Shown here: piece after piece, positions 20,285 to 31,425 of the stretch
Layout: each line of letters begins with the position of its first letter
Position numbering within the stretch: the first letter of the stretch is position 1
Origin: Euborellia annulipes
Lineage: Eukaryota > Arthropoda > Insecta > Dermaptera > Anisolabididae
NCBI GenBank assembly: GCA_023213315.1
Contig: JAKCPI010005009.1
Location: forward strand, 29,456 to 93,455
Direction: 5' to 3'
DNA: 64,000 nt
The notes under the pieces: generated by a model
Database searches by the model: none
What the model was told of the DNA's origin: nothing
The model's input: only the letters and a program-made list of their open reading frames with translations
Made by a program: the position numbers and the translations under genes

Positions 20285-20873
20285 TAGTTTAAACACACTT
20301 TTTTCCCACACTCATACACACGTTCTTTTCGGCAACTTAGTACATATAAGACTATTTTTATTAATATATATATAGTCTATTATTGGCAACTCTACGAGGA
20401 GAGGGAGTTGCTGTGACATCCCGTCCTGTGAAAGGGACGTAAAGAAGATTCCCTCTCAGTGATGCATTCTTCGAAAGGAGTAGGCTACATGCCGGTGCTT
20501 GAGGGAGTCCCTCCTCAACTAGGACATCTTCCATAGCATAGAAGAGGTTAGATAAAAGGAACCGGGTGGAACTAGAAATAAAGATTAGTTCACTAGCTAG
20601 AGACGAAAGCAGAGGGGTTAGAGATAAGAAATAATGAAACTTAACAGGGTGCTGGTAGATGGCTACGGCCAGAGGCGTTTGAGGTGTGTGTCTTCGTGCA
20701 CGAAAGCACCTAGGGTAAATAAACGGGGATCCTGATAGGAATTTCAAATAATAATCAGTCTATTATTGGAGATCCAGGCATATTTATTTAAGCCATTTGG
20801 TATTCAAAATGGCTTAAATAAAATCATCGGACTGCCGCTAGCCAGTACACCAAGGCCCGAGGGCTAGTTTAAA
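20285..20873 (-). mobile_element. SINE-P copy with TSD, split by insertion R3
   Basis: The SINE (20294-20864) is flanked by TAGTTTAAA (20285-20293, 20865-20873). Its tail half precedes 20374 and its hairpin segment and partial head follow 20769. The B-box part of the head is deleted (CTGCCGCTAGCCAG...). Confidence 0.85.
20374..20769. mobile_element. R3 retroposon-like insertion, 370 bp, 13-bp TSD
   Basis: The insertion 20387-20756 begins CAACTCTACGAGGAGAGGG and ends AAATAATAATC. It is flanked by AGTCTATTATTGG (20374-20386, 20757-20769). A second, shorter copy is at 22312-22432. The TSD length fits target-primed retroposition, but no poly(A) is seen. The minus strand is open for 128 codons without a recognisable domain; I treat it as non-coding. 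Confidence 0.8.
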
Positions 20874-21641
20874 ACGCTAAAAAAAAACCTGACACCAATG
20901 ACAAAAGGTGACATTCAAAAACAAGCTTTCGGATTGGCTAGAGCAGGCATGAACTTATCGTTAAGCGATATTTCTCCTTAAATTCGAAGTGGAAACTAAA
21001 TTTGTCTGTCAGTCAGGGTTTTATCACTTGTCTGTATGATCCCTGGGAATTATTTTTATCGTCCCTTCTCATTTACTCTTATGACCTAACCAATCAATTC
21101 TTAAAAATATTATGTGTATTGTGATGTGTAATTCTTGTTAGTAAGGAAAAAATATAGAAAAATGTCCTTCCAAAGAAGAAGGACTCTTCTTTTAGTGTTT
21201 AAAGGGGTTTCAAAATTGAAATAGGAGAATGACATTTAATTAAATCGTATCTTGTTTATTAGGTATAAGAGAATTGACTCTAATTGAAGCTTCCGACGCC
21301 TCTAATTTAGAAATGATTTGATTAAAAAAAAAATTGATGTGAAATTTGATTTAATTTTTACTTTTTAATATTGTGTGATTTGAAATCTTGATTGAATCAA
21401 ATAGAGGCTGGATAAACTTGTCAGTCAGTCAGGCCTTTATCAGCTTGTCTGTCTGATCCATGGGATGAGAGAGAGGGGGATGCTATATCCTTGGGAGATT
21501 TGGTTTTCCTTCGGAAGCTTTCAATTGGAAACACCCTTATCGATTCTAAAAATTTTGCATAATTCTAAACAAGATTGTAATTTATAAAATGGAATTTTGA
21601 CGCCTCTAAACTCAATTGTCGACACCTTTACTAATTTTCTT
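20874..21641. other. Unassigned, with one short direct repeat
   Basis: 21004-21047 and 21417-21464 share TGTCAGTCAGG, TTTATCA, CTTGTCTGT and TGATCC.TGGGA. These two related 45-bp blocks are 410 bp apart. No gene was seen. Confidence 0.4.
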
Positions 21642-21946
21642 GTTTCGCGTTTTTGTTTTTTTTTTTTTTTTTGTTTTAAAAACATTCACACTTTTTCTCA
21701 TTCACACTCACACTCACACACACATTCACACAGTCTTTTCGGCAACTCAGGCCATTTAAGACTTTAGACGATAACCGTTGTAATTAATATATATATTGTG
21801 GGGTCAGGCATTTCTATTTAAGCCATCTGGTATCCAAATGGCTTAAATAAAATCATCGGACTGCCTGGGTCCGAACCCGCGACGTTTGGTATAGGAGGTA
21901 GGCACGCTACCTACTACGCCAAACTCGGGGGCGTTTCGCGTTTTTG
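21642..21946 (-). mobile_element. SINE-P copy, complete, 14-bp TSD
   Basis: The SINE at 21656-21932 is flanked by GTTTCGCGTTTTTG (21642-21655, 21933-21946). On the minus strand: GCCCCCGAGTTTGGCGTAG head, a B box GGTTCGGACCC, the ATTTAAGCCA/TGGCTTAAAT hairpin, GGCCTGAGTTGCCGAAAAG, and a TGTGTG plus A-rich tail. It belongs to the same subtype as the copy at 46055. Confidence 0.93.
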
Positions 21947-22140
21947 GTAACATAAAAATTCTTGAACATTTATATAAAACAGTTCGAAATAAATAACAAT
22001 TAAATTAAATTTAAAAAGTCAAATTAAATTATGCAGTTAGCCTGTGTTTTTTTTGTGAACTTTTTAATTAAATGTTAAAATATTAATATATATTGAATAA
22101 TTTAATCCATTTCATTTCCATTACATTAACTTATTATGGG

Positions 22141-22240
22141 GGGGGGGGGGTCGCTGGTGTAGTGAGCTAGGGTGTCAGCTTCTACAAAGAAGATCCCTGT
22201 TCAAATCCTTGGCGTGCGGGATTTTTCATTAAATAAAAAT
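22141..22240 (+). mobile_element. tRNA-like SINE head (different type)
   Basis: After a G run, GCTGGTGTAGTGAGC fits an A box and CTGTTCAAATCCTTGG a B box, spaced as in a tRNA. The segment then becomes AT-rich. There is no CCA-stem, so it is probably SINE-derived. Confidence 0.45.
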
Positions 22241-22311
22241 ATTTATTTAATGTAAACAAATCCTCAAGCAAGCCGTGGATTGGAATAGAGGATCTTAGGA
22301 CAATAGTCCCC

Positions 22312-22432
22312 AGGCAACTCTACAAGGAGAGGGAGTTGCTGTGACATCCCGTTCTGTGGAAGGGACGTAAAGAAGGTTCCCTCTCAGTGATGCATTCTTC
22401 GAAAGGAGTAGGCTACACGCCGGTGCTGAGGA
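22312..22432. mobile_element. R3 copy, truncated
   Basis: It is about 95% similar to 20387-20507 (CAACTCTACAAGGAGAGGG to AGGCTACACGCCGGTGC). The remaining two thirds of R3 are missing. Confidence 0.85.
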
Positions 22433-22433
22433 G

Positions 22434-22490
22434 TTATTTTTTTTTTGGAATGGGTGCATTAGGTCCGAAGACATATTGAAGTTATTTTAT
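22434..22490 (-). mobile_element. Very short retroposed 3' end, second copy
   Basis: A T run, then GGAATGGGTGCATTAGGTCC and GAAGACATATTGA, flanked by AGTTATTTT on both sides. It has the same body as 6755-6801 at a different target. Confidence 0.6.
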
Positions 22491-22505
22491 AATGAGAGTA
22501 AAAAA

Positions 22506-22735
22506 TCTGGAGTGACTGGTCACACCAGTTTTTTTTATGTCGAGATATATAAAAATTCAAGATGTAAAATTCATAAACATGGGAAAATATTTATATTTTG
22601 TTACCAAGGCAACCATTTCTCCTATATTTCCGATGAAGCACAAAAGTAAACTGTGCTTCAAACAATTTTCAGGGTAAAAAAAAAAAAAATAATAATAAGA
22701 ATATACATTTGCAAGAGCATATAAAAATTAAATTA
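22506..22735 (+). repeat. Family A fragment with shortened hairpin
   Basis: TCTGGAGTGACTGGTCACACCAG is the base of the 5' hairpin with its tip deleted, leaving a perfect short palindrome. GTTACCAAGGCAAC follows at 22600. The copy ends in the CATTTGCAAGAGCAT block. Confidence 0.8.
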
Positions 22736-24495
22736 AAAATAAGATTATTAATTACTAATTACTAATACTAATTAGAATCAGCAAAAAAATTTTAGAGCCC
22801 ATAACCTTCTTCTCTCTCTGAGGGGTGGTCTTAAATAATATTTATTTTCTCTTAATAAAATTAACATTTTAAGTTACTATAAATTAATTTTAGTTGAAGG
22901 GTTGTTTGGATTTTCAAATTAACCATCCTTCATATTAGAATAAGCCCTAAGGTTTATAATAATCAAGTTACCTACACGATGTAAAGAAAATAGATATCCA
23001 AATCCAGCCCCTAGGAGAGGACCACCATGATTTTTTTTTCGAGCCTCTACTTTTTCTTTAGAATAATAGAGAGAAGAAGACTTTTCTTAAAAAAATTCAA
23101 GATGTTTTCTCTCAAATGACAGTGATTGACAGACTCGCTTAGGAGCTTTTAGAAATTTGAGGACCGGAAGGTAAAAAAAAATCGAGAGCAAGATAATATT
23201 GCATCTTTCACAACAAACCATTAATAAAATAGGTAGGTATTTGAAAGAAAATATGCAAACTTTTTAAGTTATTAAAATTTTGATGAATTAATAATTATCA
23301 TATGGACGTAATTTTCAAATTAATAAATCTAGAATGTTGTTATTAATGATTTAAAATATCGGGTCCAATTCTTGATGATTTAAAATATATATAGATAAAA
23401 ACATTAGATTGTTTGTTTCAAATGATTTATTTGCTATAAAAATAAAGAATAAAGAAATCTCTTCTGATAATGATAACACACCTTGACGTATTTAAGCATA
23501 GATTTTTCCATGTAACACAAAAAATTTTTTTCTTGTTTAAGTGAATTTTCTGCTTGTTTTTGATGAATCAGGTCCGTGTCTCGAATATGGTTCCCAACAA
23601 ATAACCAAGTGTTTTTATTTATATACAAAATGTTTCAGCGAGAACCCACCGATCGAAACCTTAAAAATTATGATGAAAAAATTAATGAATTCGTAAATTT
23701 TTGTGTGGACTTGGTCAGGAGTTAATCGGAAATTTATTACTTGTTTCCGTTCTTTATTTGATAGGCTCTAACAAAAAACTAAGAAAATAAAATCAAAAAT
23801 TTATTGATTTTATGTAAAACCTCTTTGAAATAAAATCAGAATTTTGAGGTCGTTATAAAAAAATTAATATAATGTTAATTTGTCACTAATTCATTCTTAT
23901 TTTCCTCTTTCTATTTTCCTGAGTTTTTTTTTTCATTTCCCCCATCAATTATAGTCTAATTTAATTTAAATTTGATCAAGCAAGAAAGTTCATATAGCCC
24001 TTAATGAGCAAATTGCCTTTTTTTTCCTCTAGAGATGATAAATGATTACCAGACAAGATGAATTATTTGGTTTTTGCGATAATAAAATATAAACATTATT
24101 AAGAAGAGTGTTAAAGTTAATACTGAGTGCAAATAACGTAGGAAAAAGAAGCAAAATAAGAGGAATCACCAGCTCAAATATAGACGACAGCTCAATATAG
24201 TCGGCAGAACTGAATGGCTGTTCTGCTAGAATTTAATGTTTAATGACAAACAGGTGAGTTCTTAAAAAAGAGTACCCCCCCCCCCCAATAATGACAAATA
24301 AATCCTATCATTGGAAGAAAATGCAAATAAAGGACAAGATGAATAATTTGTTATTTACAAACTGTTCAATTCATTATTTTTATTTATTTATTTATTTATT
24401 TATTTTAAAAGGGTTGGCCACCGGCCATTTTTGCTACCGATATAACACAATTCATTTAAGTAATAAAATTTATGATCAATAAAGATCAATTGGAT
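22736..24495. other. AT-rich, nothing assigned
   Basis: There is a TTTATTTATTTATT microsatellite at 24377-24410 and a C run at 24278-24288. No terminal repeats, tRNA-like boxes or credible reading frames. Confidence 0.4.
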
Positions 24496-24504
24496 AATAT
24501 AAAT

Positions 24505-24640
24505 TCAGTCCAGGTGGGTAAGTGGATGGCGACCACGGACTAACAGAGCTAAGGTGAACATTTCATTCACTTCTATACCTCAAAAGAGTTCAAGTCGAAA
24601 GAGGGGTCGGTCTATTCTTTCCTCAGTTGTATCTTTAAAG
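24505..24640 (+). repeat. Dispersed repeat sharing GGTAAGTGGATGGCGACCAC
   Basis: The 20-base phrase GGTAAGTGGATGGCGACCAC occurs here at 24515 and again at 40086, in both cases in a GC-richer island followed by GGGGTCGG or GGCCGG. It is an unclassified interspersed repeat. Confidence 0.5.
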
Positions 24641-24821
24641 AATGAAATCACACATTTAATGATTATTAGGAAATATCTACAATTTAATTAAGTTATTCAG
24701 GAGAGATTTTTATTTTATTTATTTATTTTTTTTTTTGAGTAAGAACACTATACAATGTGGAAATTTTGAAAAATTATTATTTGAAAGGCTTTTGAATATC
24801 TCAAATATAGATATATTTATG

Positions 24822-25099
24822 ATCCTGTGCAAGGGCGTACCCAAGAGAGGCAGCTGCTCCCCTTCCAAACTTGAAATAAAAGTAAAAAAAAACAAAAAAT
24901 ATAAATAAAAAGCTCCCTCTCTTAGTAATAGGTACAGTGAGAGCTAAAACTGAAAAATTCATGCCATCTATGAGAAGGTAAAAACTACAAGGCCATCCCC
25001 TATCTCGAGTTAGGGCATTTAATAAAATAATAATAAAATAAATATTATAAAAGATGCTCCCCCTTTCCGTTTTGAGCTGGATACGCCTATGATGCCGTG
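24822..25099. mobile_element. hAT-type MITE, 262 bp
   Basis: It starts CAAGGGCGTACCCAAG and ends CTGGATACGCCTATG (24830-25091), with imperfect 8-bp flanks ATCCTGTG and ATGCCGTG. The TIRs belong to the same group as 14725 (CATAGGCGTAGCC). Confidence 0.65.
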
Positions 25100-25765
25100 C
25101 ATGGTGGGGACTATTTGCAAAAACCACTGAAAATTTCCATTAAAAAATTTAGACACATACTCCTATGGGAACAGCAGAAAGAGAAGAAATAAAAAATTTA
25201 GGGATTTAGAAATAGGTGTAGAAATTTAATTATCACATTTATTTATTTTGTAAATTAAAAAAAAAAAAAAAAATTCTCTGAGTATTTTTATTACTGAGTA
25301 ATTATAATATTACTAAGCAGAGGGAAGTGTGGAGTGGGGATTGGGGTAGAGTTAATCCCACTAAAAAGCCTTCTAATTTAGTGTTGGTGGAGATTTATGT
25401 TGGAGACTAATTGGGCTTACATGGAATACGAGTTGTTTCCAATTCACCAAATGCACCCCCCCCCCACCTCTAAATCTATTGACTGCTAACTCAGTAAAAA
25501 ATTGGGATATATACTAGGATGAAATTGCATCTCGGAACGATCTTATTTACTATACCGAAAAAAAAAATATATGAGAGAGAAAGAGTGTTGGATGTTATCA
25601 GTAAATTGAAATATGATGGAAAAAATCGAGTTTATTATATTAATAAAAAATTGAGATTTATTTATTTATTAAAAAAAATTTGATTTTTCTTGGTGAAATT
25701 GGTGAGAGAAAAAAAATTTAAAATACGAGACATAACAATTGAATGATGAATAAATTGATTTATCC
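25100..25765. other. AT-rich, nothing assigned
   Basis: There is an A run at 25256-25273 and a C run at 25457-25465. No supported feature. Confidence 0.4.
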
Positions 25766-26240
25766 TTTCCCTTACCTATATATACTTATATATATAGAGA
25801 GAGAAAGTTTTGGTTTCATGTCAAAAATTCGATGTCGAGATTTTGAAGGGAAATACAAGTTTTGAGATCCCCTTAGTTCTGTCTGTGTTCAAAATAAAGT
25901 ATGAAGGATATGAGCTATACGAGGTTGAAATTTTATATTTAAGAAAGGTTCTTTCCGAAAATAATCTTTTAAATAAAATCGGCCAACAAGTACTAGTACT
26001 TTACTGATTTACTTTTTAAGTTTTTTTGATTTTCTCAAAATTCATCCCTCCAACAATTTTGATTAAAATTTAAAATTCAATTATATTTTACATGATTTTT
26101 AAAATTTATATTCTCATTTTGCCGTCAAAATTATTTGGGGACCACTTTACTCTTGTGCTAAATAATAAAGGAGAAATGGTAACAATTTAAATATTTTTCT
26201 ATGTTAGAAAATTTTACATCCTGAATTCTAATGTTCTACC
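25766..26240 (-). repeat. Family A copy lacking microsatellite and 5' hairpin
   Basis: The 3' hairpin (CCCTTACCTATATATAC...AGAGAAAG), GTCGAGATTTTGA, AGTACTAGTACTTTACTG and CATTTTGCCGTC blocks are in order. It ends at the ATTTTACATCCTGAATTC block. The variable CA stretch is reduced to GTCTGTGTTC. Confidence 0.8.
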
Positions 26241-26823
26241 AGCCCTCCTTGCTGATTTCGTTTTAATACCCTCTTACGACCACTTAGGACTATATATAAA
26301 TTTGCTAAACTCCGTTCTAATCCGATGAACAGTTACAGAGATATATGTACGTTATATACAAAATAAATAAAAATAAAATTTAACTCACATTGAGATTTTT
26401 TGGAATTTCTGGGATCCTTATGACCTTAAATGTAAAGGCATATAAAAAATTGGAGGGGGAGAGGGTTAGATTTTTCAAGACCAAATAGCAAACACTTGCT
26501 ACTAACTTCCAAAATAAACACATGAAAATTATTGTAAACATATAAAAAATAATTATAAAATAAATATTAGTCAAATTTTGACTATGCATTTAATAAAAAA
26601 TCTTTTCCTTTCTCTTGTTTTGCGCAATTTTTTTTTTCCTTTCCTGTATTTTCTTTTCATCTATTTAACAGGTTTTTAGAAGGTATTTTTTCCCTCAAAA
26701 TAAAATAAGAAAGTATGAAGCAAACGAAATTCTGAAAGACTTACAAATATGTGACTTTAATTTGTGCAAATAAAGATTTTATAATTTTTTTTCCTTAATA
26801 ATAGTATATTTATATAAAAATAA
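26241..26823. other. AT-rich, nothing assigned
   Basis: There is only A/T-rich sequence with T runs near 26625. No credible reading frame or repeat boundary. Confidence 0.4.
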
Positions 26824-27101
26824 GTCGTAGGCAGGGGCGGATTAAAGGGGGGGGGGGGGGGCGAGGGGGCGATCGCCCCCCCCCCCCGAGAAGAAATTCA
26901 CAATGTTATAAAAACTAGTAATCTAAAGAAATTATGATTTCCGGGCTTTAATTTCAATTGAATTTGTTACCAATCAATTTAAATAAATAGGAAATGGGTC
27001 TAAATGGCCATAGATGCCCACAAAGTCCTTAAATAAAAAAAAATTGAAAAAAAAGCCGCCCCCCCCCGACAAAATTGCATTAATCCGCCACTGGTCGTAG
27101 G
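26824..27101. mobile_element. hAT-type MITE, 262 bp, exact 8-bp TSD
   Basis: TIRs are CAGGGGCGGATTAA (26832) and TTAATCCGCCACTG (to 27093). Flanks are GTCGTAGG on both sides (26824-26831, 27094-27101). Large G/C runs sit just inside both ends. The interior holds a SINE-K-like tail (GGGTCTAAATGGCCATAG). It is non-coding. Confidence 0.9.
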
Positions 27102-27445
27102 TATTGTGTAAAAATAAATAAATAAAAACAAAATATGGGTTGGTTATATTAATGAAATGAAATGGAAAATTCAATCTTAAATTATATTTGATAAATGTGA
27201 AAAAAAAATTTCTCATAAAATGAAATATCCATTAATCATCAACTTATTTGAATATTTTAAATTCACCTTGACGATAAATCATCTCTGAAATCAATCAATC
27301 ATCCGAAAATTTTTCACTATAAATAGATACAATATTAAAGATAAATATTAAAATATTATCAGTCGTTTAGAACTCAATATGGTCAATTCGACTTTTTGAA
27401 TTACAGGAATTTGAATTCTAAAAAAAAAATTTAAAATACTTTTTT

Positions 27446-28119
27446 ACTTTCTCTTACCTAAGTATATATGTAATATATATATAGAGAGAAAGTATTGGTT
27501 TCATGTCAAAAATTCGATGTCGAGATTTTGATGGATCTTTACGTTTTGAGGTCCCCTGAATCCAAAAAAGTGGTTTTCGCGACATGGTCTGTCTGTGTGT
27601 GGGTGGGTGGGTGTGTGTGGTGTGTCTGTGTTCAATTTTAAGCATGAAGGAATTGAGCTACGAGGTTGAAATTTTATATTTAAGTTAAACACTCCCCGGG
27701 ACCGGAAAAATAAGCTTTTAATCAAAATCGGCCAAAGAGTACTAGTACTTTATTGATGTACTTTTTCAGTTTTTTTCGATTTTCTCAAAATTTGCTCCAA
27801 CGATTTTTTTTAAAATTCAAAAATCAATTATTTTTTAGATGCTCTTTAAAATGTATATTCTCATTTTGCGATTGAAATCTTCTGAAGACCACTTTACTCT
27901 TGTGTTTCATAGGAAAGATAGGAGAAATGGTTGCCATGGTAACAAAATATAAATATTTTCCCATACTTATAAATTTTTACATCTTGAATTCAATTGTACC
28001 TCTACTGTCGGAAACTAAATACATGTCGACACGAAAAATCTGGTGTGACAAGCACAGTGCACAACTTTCGATTACCGAAGGTAAGAGAAAGTTGTGTGCT
28101 GTGCGCCAGTCACACCAGA
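27446..28119 (-). mobile_element. Family A element, complete 674 bp
   Basis: It is a full-length reference copy. The 3' hairpin is at 27446-27492, the GTGGGTGGGTGGGTGTG microsatellite at 27594-27628, GTTGCCATGGTAAC at 27930-27943, and the 5' hairpin ends GTCACACCAGA at 28119. It is flanked by T/A runs only. No TSD beyond the A/T run and no transposase. Minus-strand frames present here are shared by several copies but lack any domain. Confidence 0.92.
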
Positions 28120-28159
28120 TTTTGTTTTATTGGGAATATATTTTAAATTTGTTTTGAAA

Positions 28160-28689
28160 TAGTGCAGGTCAATAAGTCCGTGACTTTTTGAATTTCCCGC
28201 CTACTAACTGAAATGGCAACACTGCTTCCTGTCAGCAGGCAACTATCAGCTGACTCCTGTCGAAATTTGAACCAGCTGGGTCTTTTAGTTTTTGTTTGAC
28301 ATCCATTAATAGATTAAAGTTTTTTTCCATCAGGATAATGAAGGGGGTGTGCAGTTTCCATGGCAAAAATCCATGAATTGGGATAAGAATTGCTCCCTCA
28401 ACCGCGCTATTCTCCGGAGCCCCGAGTGACTATTTCTTGTTTCCAAACTTGAAAAAATGGCTCGGCGGAAAGAGATTTGACTCCAATATGATGAAATCAT
28501 CTCACAAACAAATACCTATTTTGATGTCCTCGACAAATCTTTTTTTTTGGAAGGGATAAAAAAAATTGGAGAAACGTTGGACAAAGTGTATAGAGCTCAA
28601 AGGAGACTACGTTGAAAAATAAAATAATTTTTTATCCAAAAACCTGTGTTTCATTCAAAAAGTCATGGACTTATTGACCTGCCCTCGTA
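28160..28689 (+). mobile_element. mariner element, internally deleted relic
   Basis: The inverted ends share GCAGGTCAATAAGTCC near 28164 and GGACTTATTGACCTGC near 28682; the right end is intact to GCCCTCG. TA flanks both sides (28160-28161, 28688-28689). At about 526 bp it is far shorter than a full mariner (about 1.3 kb). Confidence 0.9.
28353..28634 (+). pseudogene. mariner transposase C-terminal fragment
   Basis: Reading frames with breaks give KIHELG (then stop) ELLPQPRYS, APSDYFLFPNLKKWLGGKRF, TYFDVLDKSFFLEGIKK and, after a shift in the A run near 28560, WTKCIELKGDYVEK followed by TAA. APSDYFLF carries the third catalytic D of the DD34D triad. The first two catalytic D residues lie in the deleted part. 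There is an in-frame stop, a 2-bp insertion after RFDSN, and a small deletion before APSD. It is non-functional. Confidence 0.92.
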
Positions 28690-28748
28690 TCAGTATTGAT
28701 TAGATTTTGATAAAAAATTTTATCTTTTCCTTATCCCTTTGCTGGAGA

Positions 28749-28990
28749 GTTTAAAAGTGATTTTGCAAGCCTTAAAATAAGACATGTGGGTTCTTGAAAT
28801 GTATTTAAATCAATTGTAATGGAAAATTATTCTGATTAAAGAATATTTGATATGCCTGAAACCAAGAAAAATTTTATTTTTAAGTTATCGAGTACATACA
28901 CATAAAACCACAGGTAATTCCAATAACGTGTTGTGGGTTGCCTGCCTCCAGGAGTTGTCGGATTTTAGAATAGATGAGATGTCTTTTCAA
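28749..28990. repeat. Repeat F, copy 1 (uninterrupted)
   Basis: It is about 94% similar to 35690-35942 (AAAGTGATTTTG, GACATGTGG, GAATATTTGATATGCCTG, ACGTGTTGTGGGTTGCCTGC). At its left edge AGAGTTTAAAAGTG gives the empty site for the MITE at 35290. Confidence 0.8.
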
Positions 28991-29769
28991 GTTCATTGTT
29001 AGTTAGAGAGTCTAAAACATCAATAATCATCAAAATTCAATTTTTTGACCTTTACAATTAAAAAATTTATTATATTAAAATTATTATATATATTGTCGGT
29101 ATTTTATTATTCAACGATCCTTGAGAAGAATGGGAACAGTGCCTATAACAATCAGGCTCTAATTAAGATTATCTAGACAAAAGATAATTCTAAATAAATG
29201 AAGACTAAATAGCCTTTGGAGGGTTAAAATTATTAATGAAAGAAGAGTGAACTCAAAATGCTAGGGCAGCTATTTTTAATTATTTCATTAAAGCAAGAAT
29301 ATTTCCTTTTTTTTTTTTTTTTTGTGAAAATCAAACCAGTTAAAAATTTAATCGCAAAACTTTTGACATTAACTAAAATTAATTAAATCCATTAGATAAA
29401 AGGAATATTTAATAATAAATGAAAATCTCATAGGGAAAAGTAAAAAATGGAGGATATTGCAATATTATGTGAATTTTTATGAGTTGGTAATATATTTAAA
29501 TAGAATGAAGAGTAGACAAGTTTTTCGAATATTTTTAAAAATAATGTATTTACCAATCAATATACTAGTATAATATTAATTATATATCGTGATATTATAT
29601 TTTAATAGTAAATAAAAGCTCAAAAAATAAATAAGAGAGGTGTCAGATCAATATAATTCAGCAGCAATATTTCGGTCCTAAGTTGAGATCAACCTTATTC
29701 ATTATTTTTATAGGGATGTAGATACCGTAGTTCGAACAAATTGTTACAGGCAAGGACGCAAAAATTTTT
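28991..29769. other. AT-rich; one degenerate Penelope-like tail
   Basis: The minus strand around 29665-29695 reads GTTGATCTCAACTTAGGACC then GAAATATTG. It looks like a decayed CTGANGA...GAAA tail. The rest is featureless, with a T run at 29311-29324. Confidence 0.35.
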
Positions 29770-29777
29770 TCTACTCA

Positions 29778-30590
29778 GGGCCGGTTGCTTCAGTTCTAAT
29801 TACCTAGATAACCCTCGGGCAAGCTCGTTGACTATAACTTTTTAGTCTTTGCAATTCTAGTTAAGCTAATCATATGATTAAATAAGAGCCTAGATCGTAG
29901 TTAGTTAGCTAAGACCCAATGTTCGGTATAAGTAGAAATTAAAAATTTATTTATTTTTTTTTAAAGTGAAACTTTAATTTGATCGTCACAAATTTTTTCG
30001 TTTCTCTATCAGCATGTCGCGTTACAAGCCGTGAAGTCAAAGGCCGTGACGCTACAAGTTATGACGTCACAAGCTTTCTGAAAATTTTCAGTTAAACGCC
30101 TACGATCTGAAAAAAAGTTTCACTTGCATCGTGGTTTCATAAAACCACTCAATGTTATTTTTCTTTTTAGAAATTTTCAAATTTTTGTTAAAAAATAAAT
30201 TAAGTAGGTTAAATTAATTATTTTAATATTTAATTTTTTTTTTTTAATTCGTTTAAGGTCTTTTTCGGCATCGGAGGCCATTAGAACCCGTTTCTATTTA
30301 CTTCAATTGATTGGTATCCAAAATTCAAATTGAAATAAATTTTGTATCCAGGGCCCTTGGTACAGATAGTCAGCACGCTAACCACTACACCAAGGCCCGA
30401 AGCCTAATTAATTATTTTAATTTTTATAGATGATAACTTCACAAAACTTTGCTTAAACCTCAGAGAGATAATTATATGTGAAAAAACTCTTTTTTAATTC
30501 GAAGGTTATGCCTGTTCTTGTTTACTAAATGGATGATTTGCTATCTGGCGGATAAGTTTCTTAGTTGGCTAGAACTGAAGCAACCGGCCC
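29778..30590. mobile_element. TIR element J, 813 bp
   Basis: It starts GGGCCGGTTGCTTCAGTTCT and ends AGAACTGAAGCAACCGGCCC. Only the outer about 25 bp are inverted. No clear TSD. Contains a nested SINE. No transposase seen. Confidence 0.7.
30212..30421 (-). mobile_element. SINE type K with 16-bp TSD
   Basis: The SINE at 30228-30405 is flanked by AATTAATTATTTTAAT (30212-30227, 30406-30421). On the minus strand: GGCTTCGGGCCTTGGTGTAG, then AGTGGTTAGCGTGCTGAC (A-box region), a B-box region decayed to GGGCCCTGGATAC, AATTTCAATTTG, and a GGCCTCCGATGCCGAAAAAG tail with poly(A). It is inserted in element J. Confidence 0.85.
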
Positions 30591-31221
30591 ATAAACGAAT
30601 AGCATATAAGATTATGAAAAAGAAATGTAAATAAGGAGGGGTTATTAAGACCTAGTCCAAAGGAACTATTCCTTGTATTGTGGTGAGAAAAAGAGATTTC
30701 ATTTACTAATTTTTATTCTATAAATTTATTAGCGCCATCAGTACGAGGCGTTGAAGATAGAAAATAAAGTAAATGTGGTAAAGTTTTCGTTTGATGTAGG
30801 ATCTCAAGAGACGGCCGAATTAAATTATAATATTACTCCAAAATTTATTTACATAAATATTCTGAAAATGTAGAGAAATAGTAAGTAATCTTCAAGTAAT
30901 CATCTCCATTTATTGCGATATGCTTATGAACGTATCCACTTTAATGAAAGCCCAGGGTCTCTCTACCATGTCAACTGAAAAGCGAGGCATTAAACAAACA
31001 ATTTAGCAACATGGAAAATTCCGAAAACGCTCTCCTTTTGTTTACTATCTATCCGAGTGATAATATCAAATTTACATATTTTATTAATTATAATAAATTT
31101 ATGCGGAAACTAACTATTGCCGACCATAGAAATGTCATCTTATATTTTATTTAATTATCAGAAGTAAATATCTTAATTTTATAACGATTCGGTTAGTAGT
31201 TTATTGATAAAAATATCTCAA
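30591..31221. other. AT-rich, nothing assigned
   Basis: No supported feature; only short unremarkable A/T-rich frames. Confidence 0.35.
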
Positions 31222-31425
31222 AGCTAAGGGAAGTCGGTTCGGACCCCAGGCAGTCCGATGAATTTATTTAAATCTATTGGATAAATGGCATAAATTGGAT
31301 AATGGTATAAATAAATATGAATGAACCCCAATATATAATTTATAGTCTAAATGGCTTAAGATGCCGAACAAGACTTTTTTATTTTTTAAAACTCTTTTCG
31401 GCTATAAAGGCCATTAGGGGTTACT
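31222..31425. mobile_element. SINE fragments in opposite orientation
   Basis: 31228-31372 is a plus-strand SINE starting at its B box (GGTTCGGACCCCAGGCAG) and ending GATGCCGAACAAGAC. 31388-31425 is a minus-strand tail (CTCTTTTCGGCTATAAAGGCC). They abut tail to tail. Confidence 0.65.

Noticed and set aside
20361..20747. 128-codon minus-strand frame with a hydrophobic stretch
   Set aside because: It spans the R3 insertion boundary and SINE sequence and shows no domain. The other R3 copy does not keep it.
27501..27725. Recurrent 65-75 codon frame starting MIKSLF/MLKIEH in several family A copies
   Set aside because: Similar frames appear at 4050, 7601, 7962 and 60956 because the DNA is the same repeat. 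The CA microsatellite shifts the frame between copies, so no protein is conserved.
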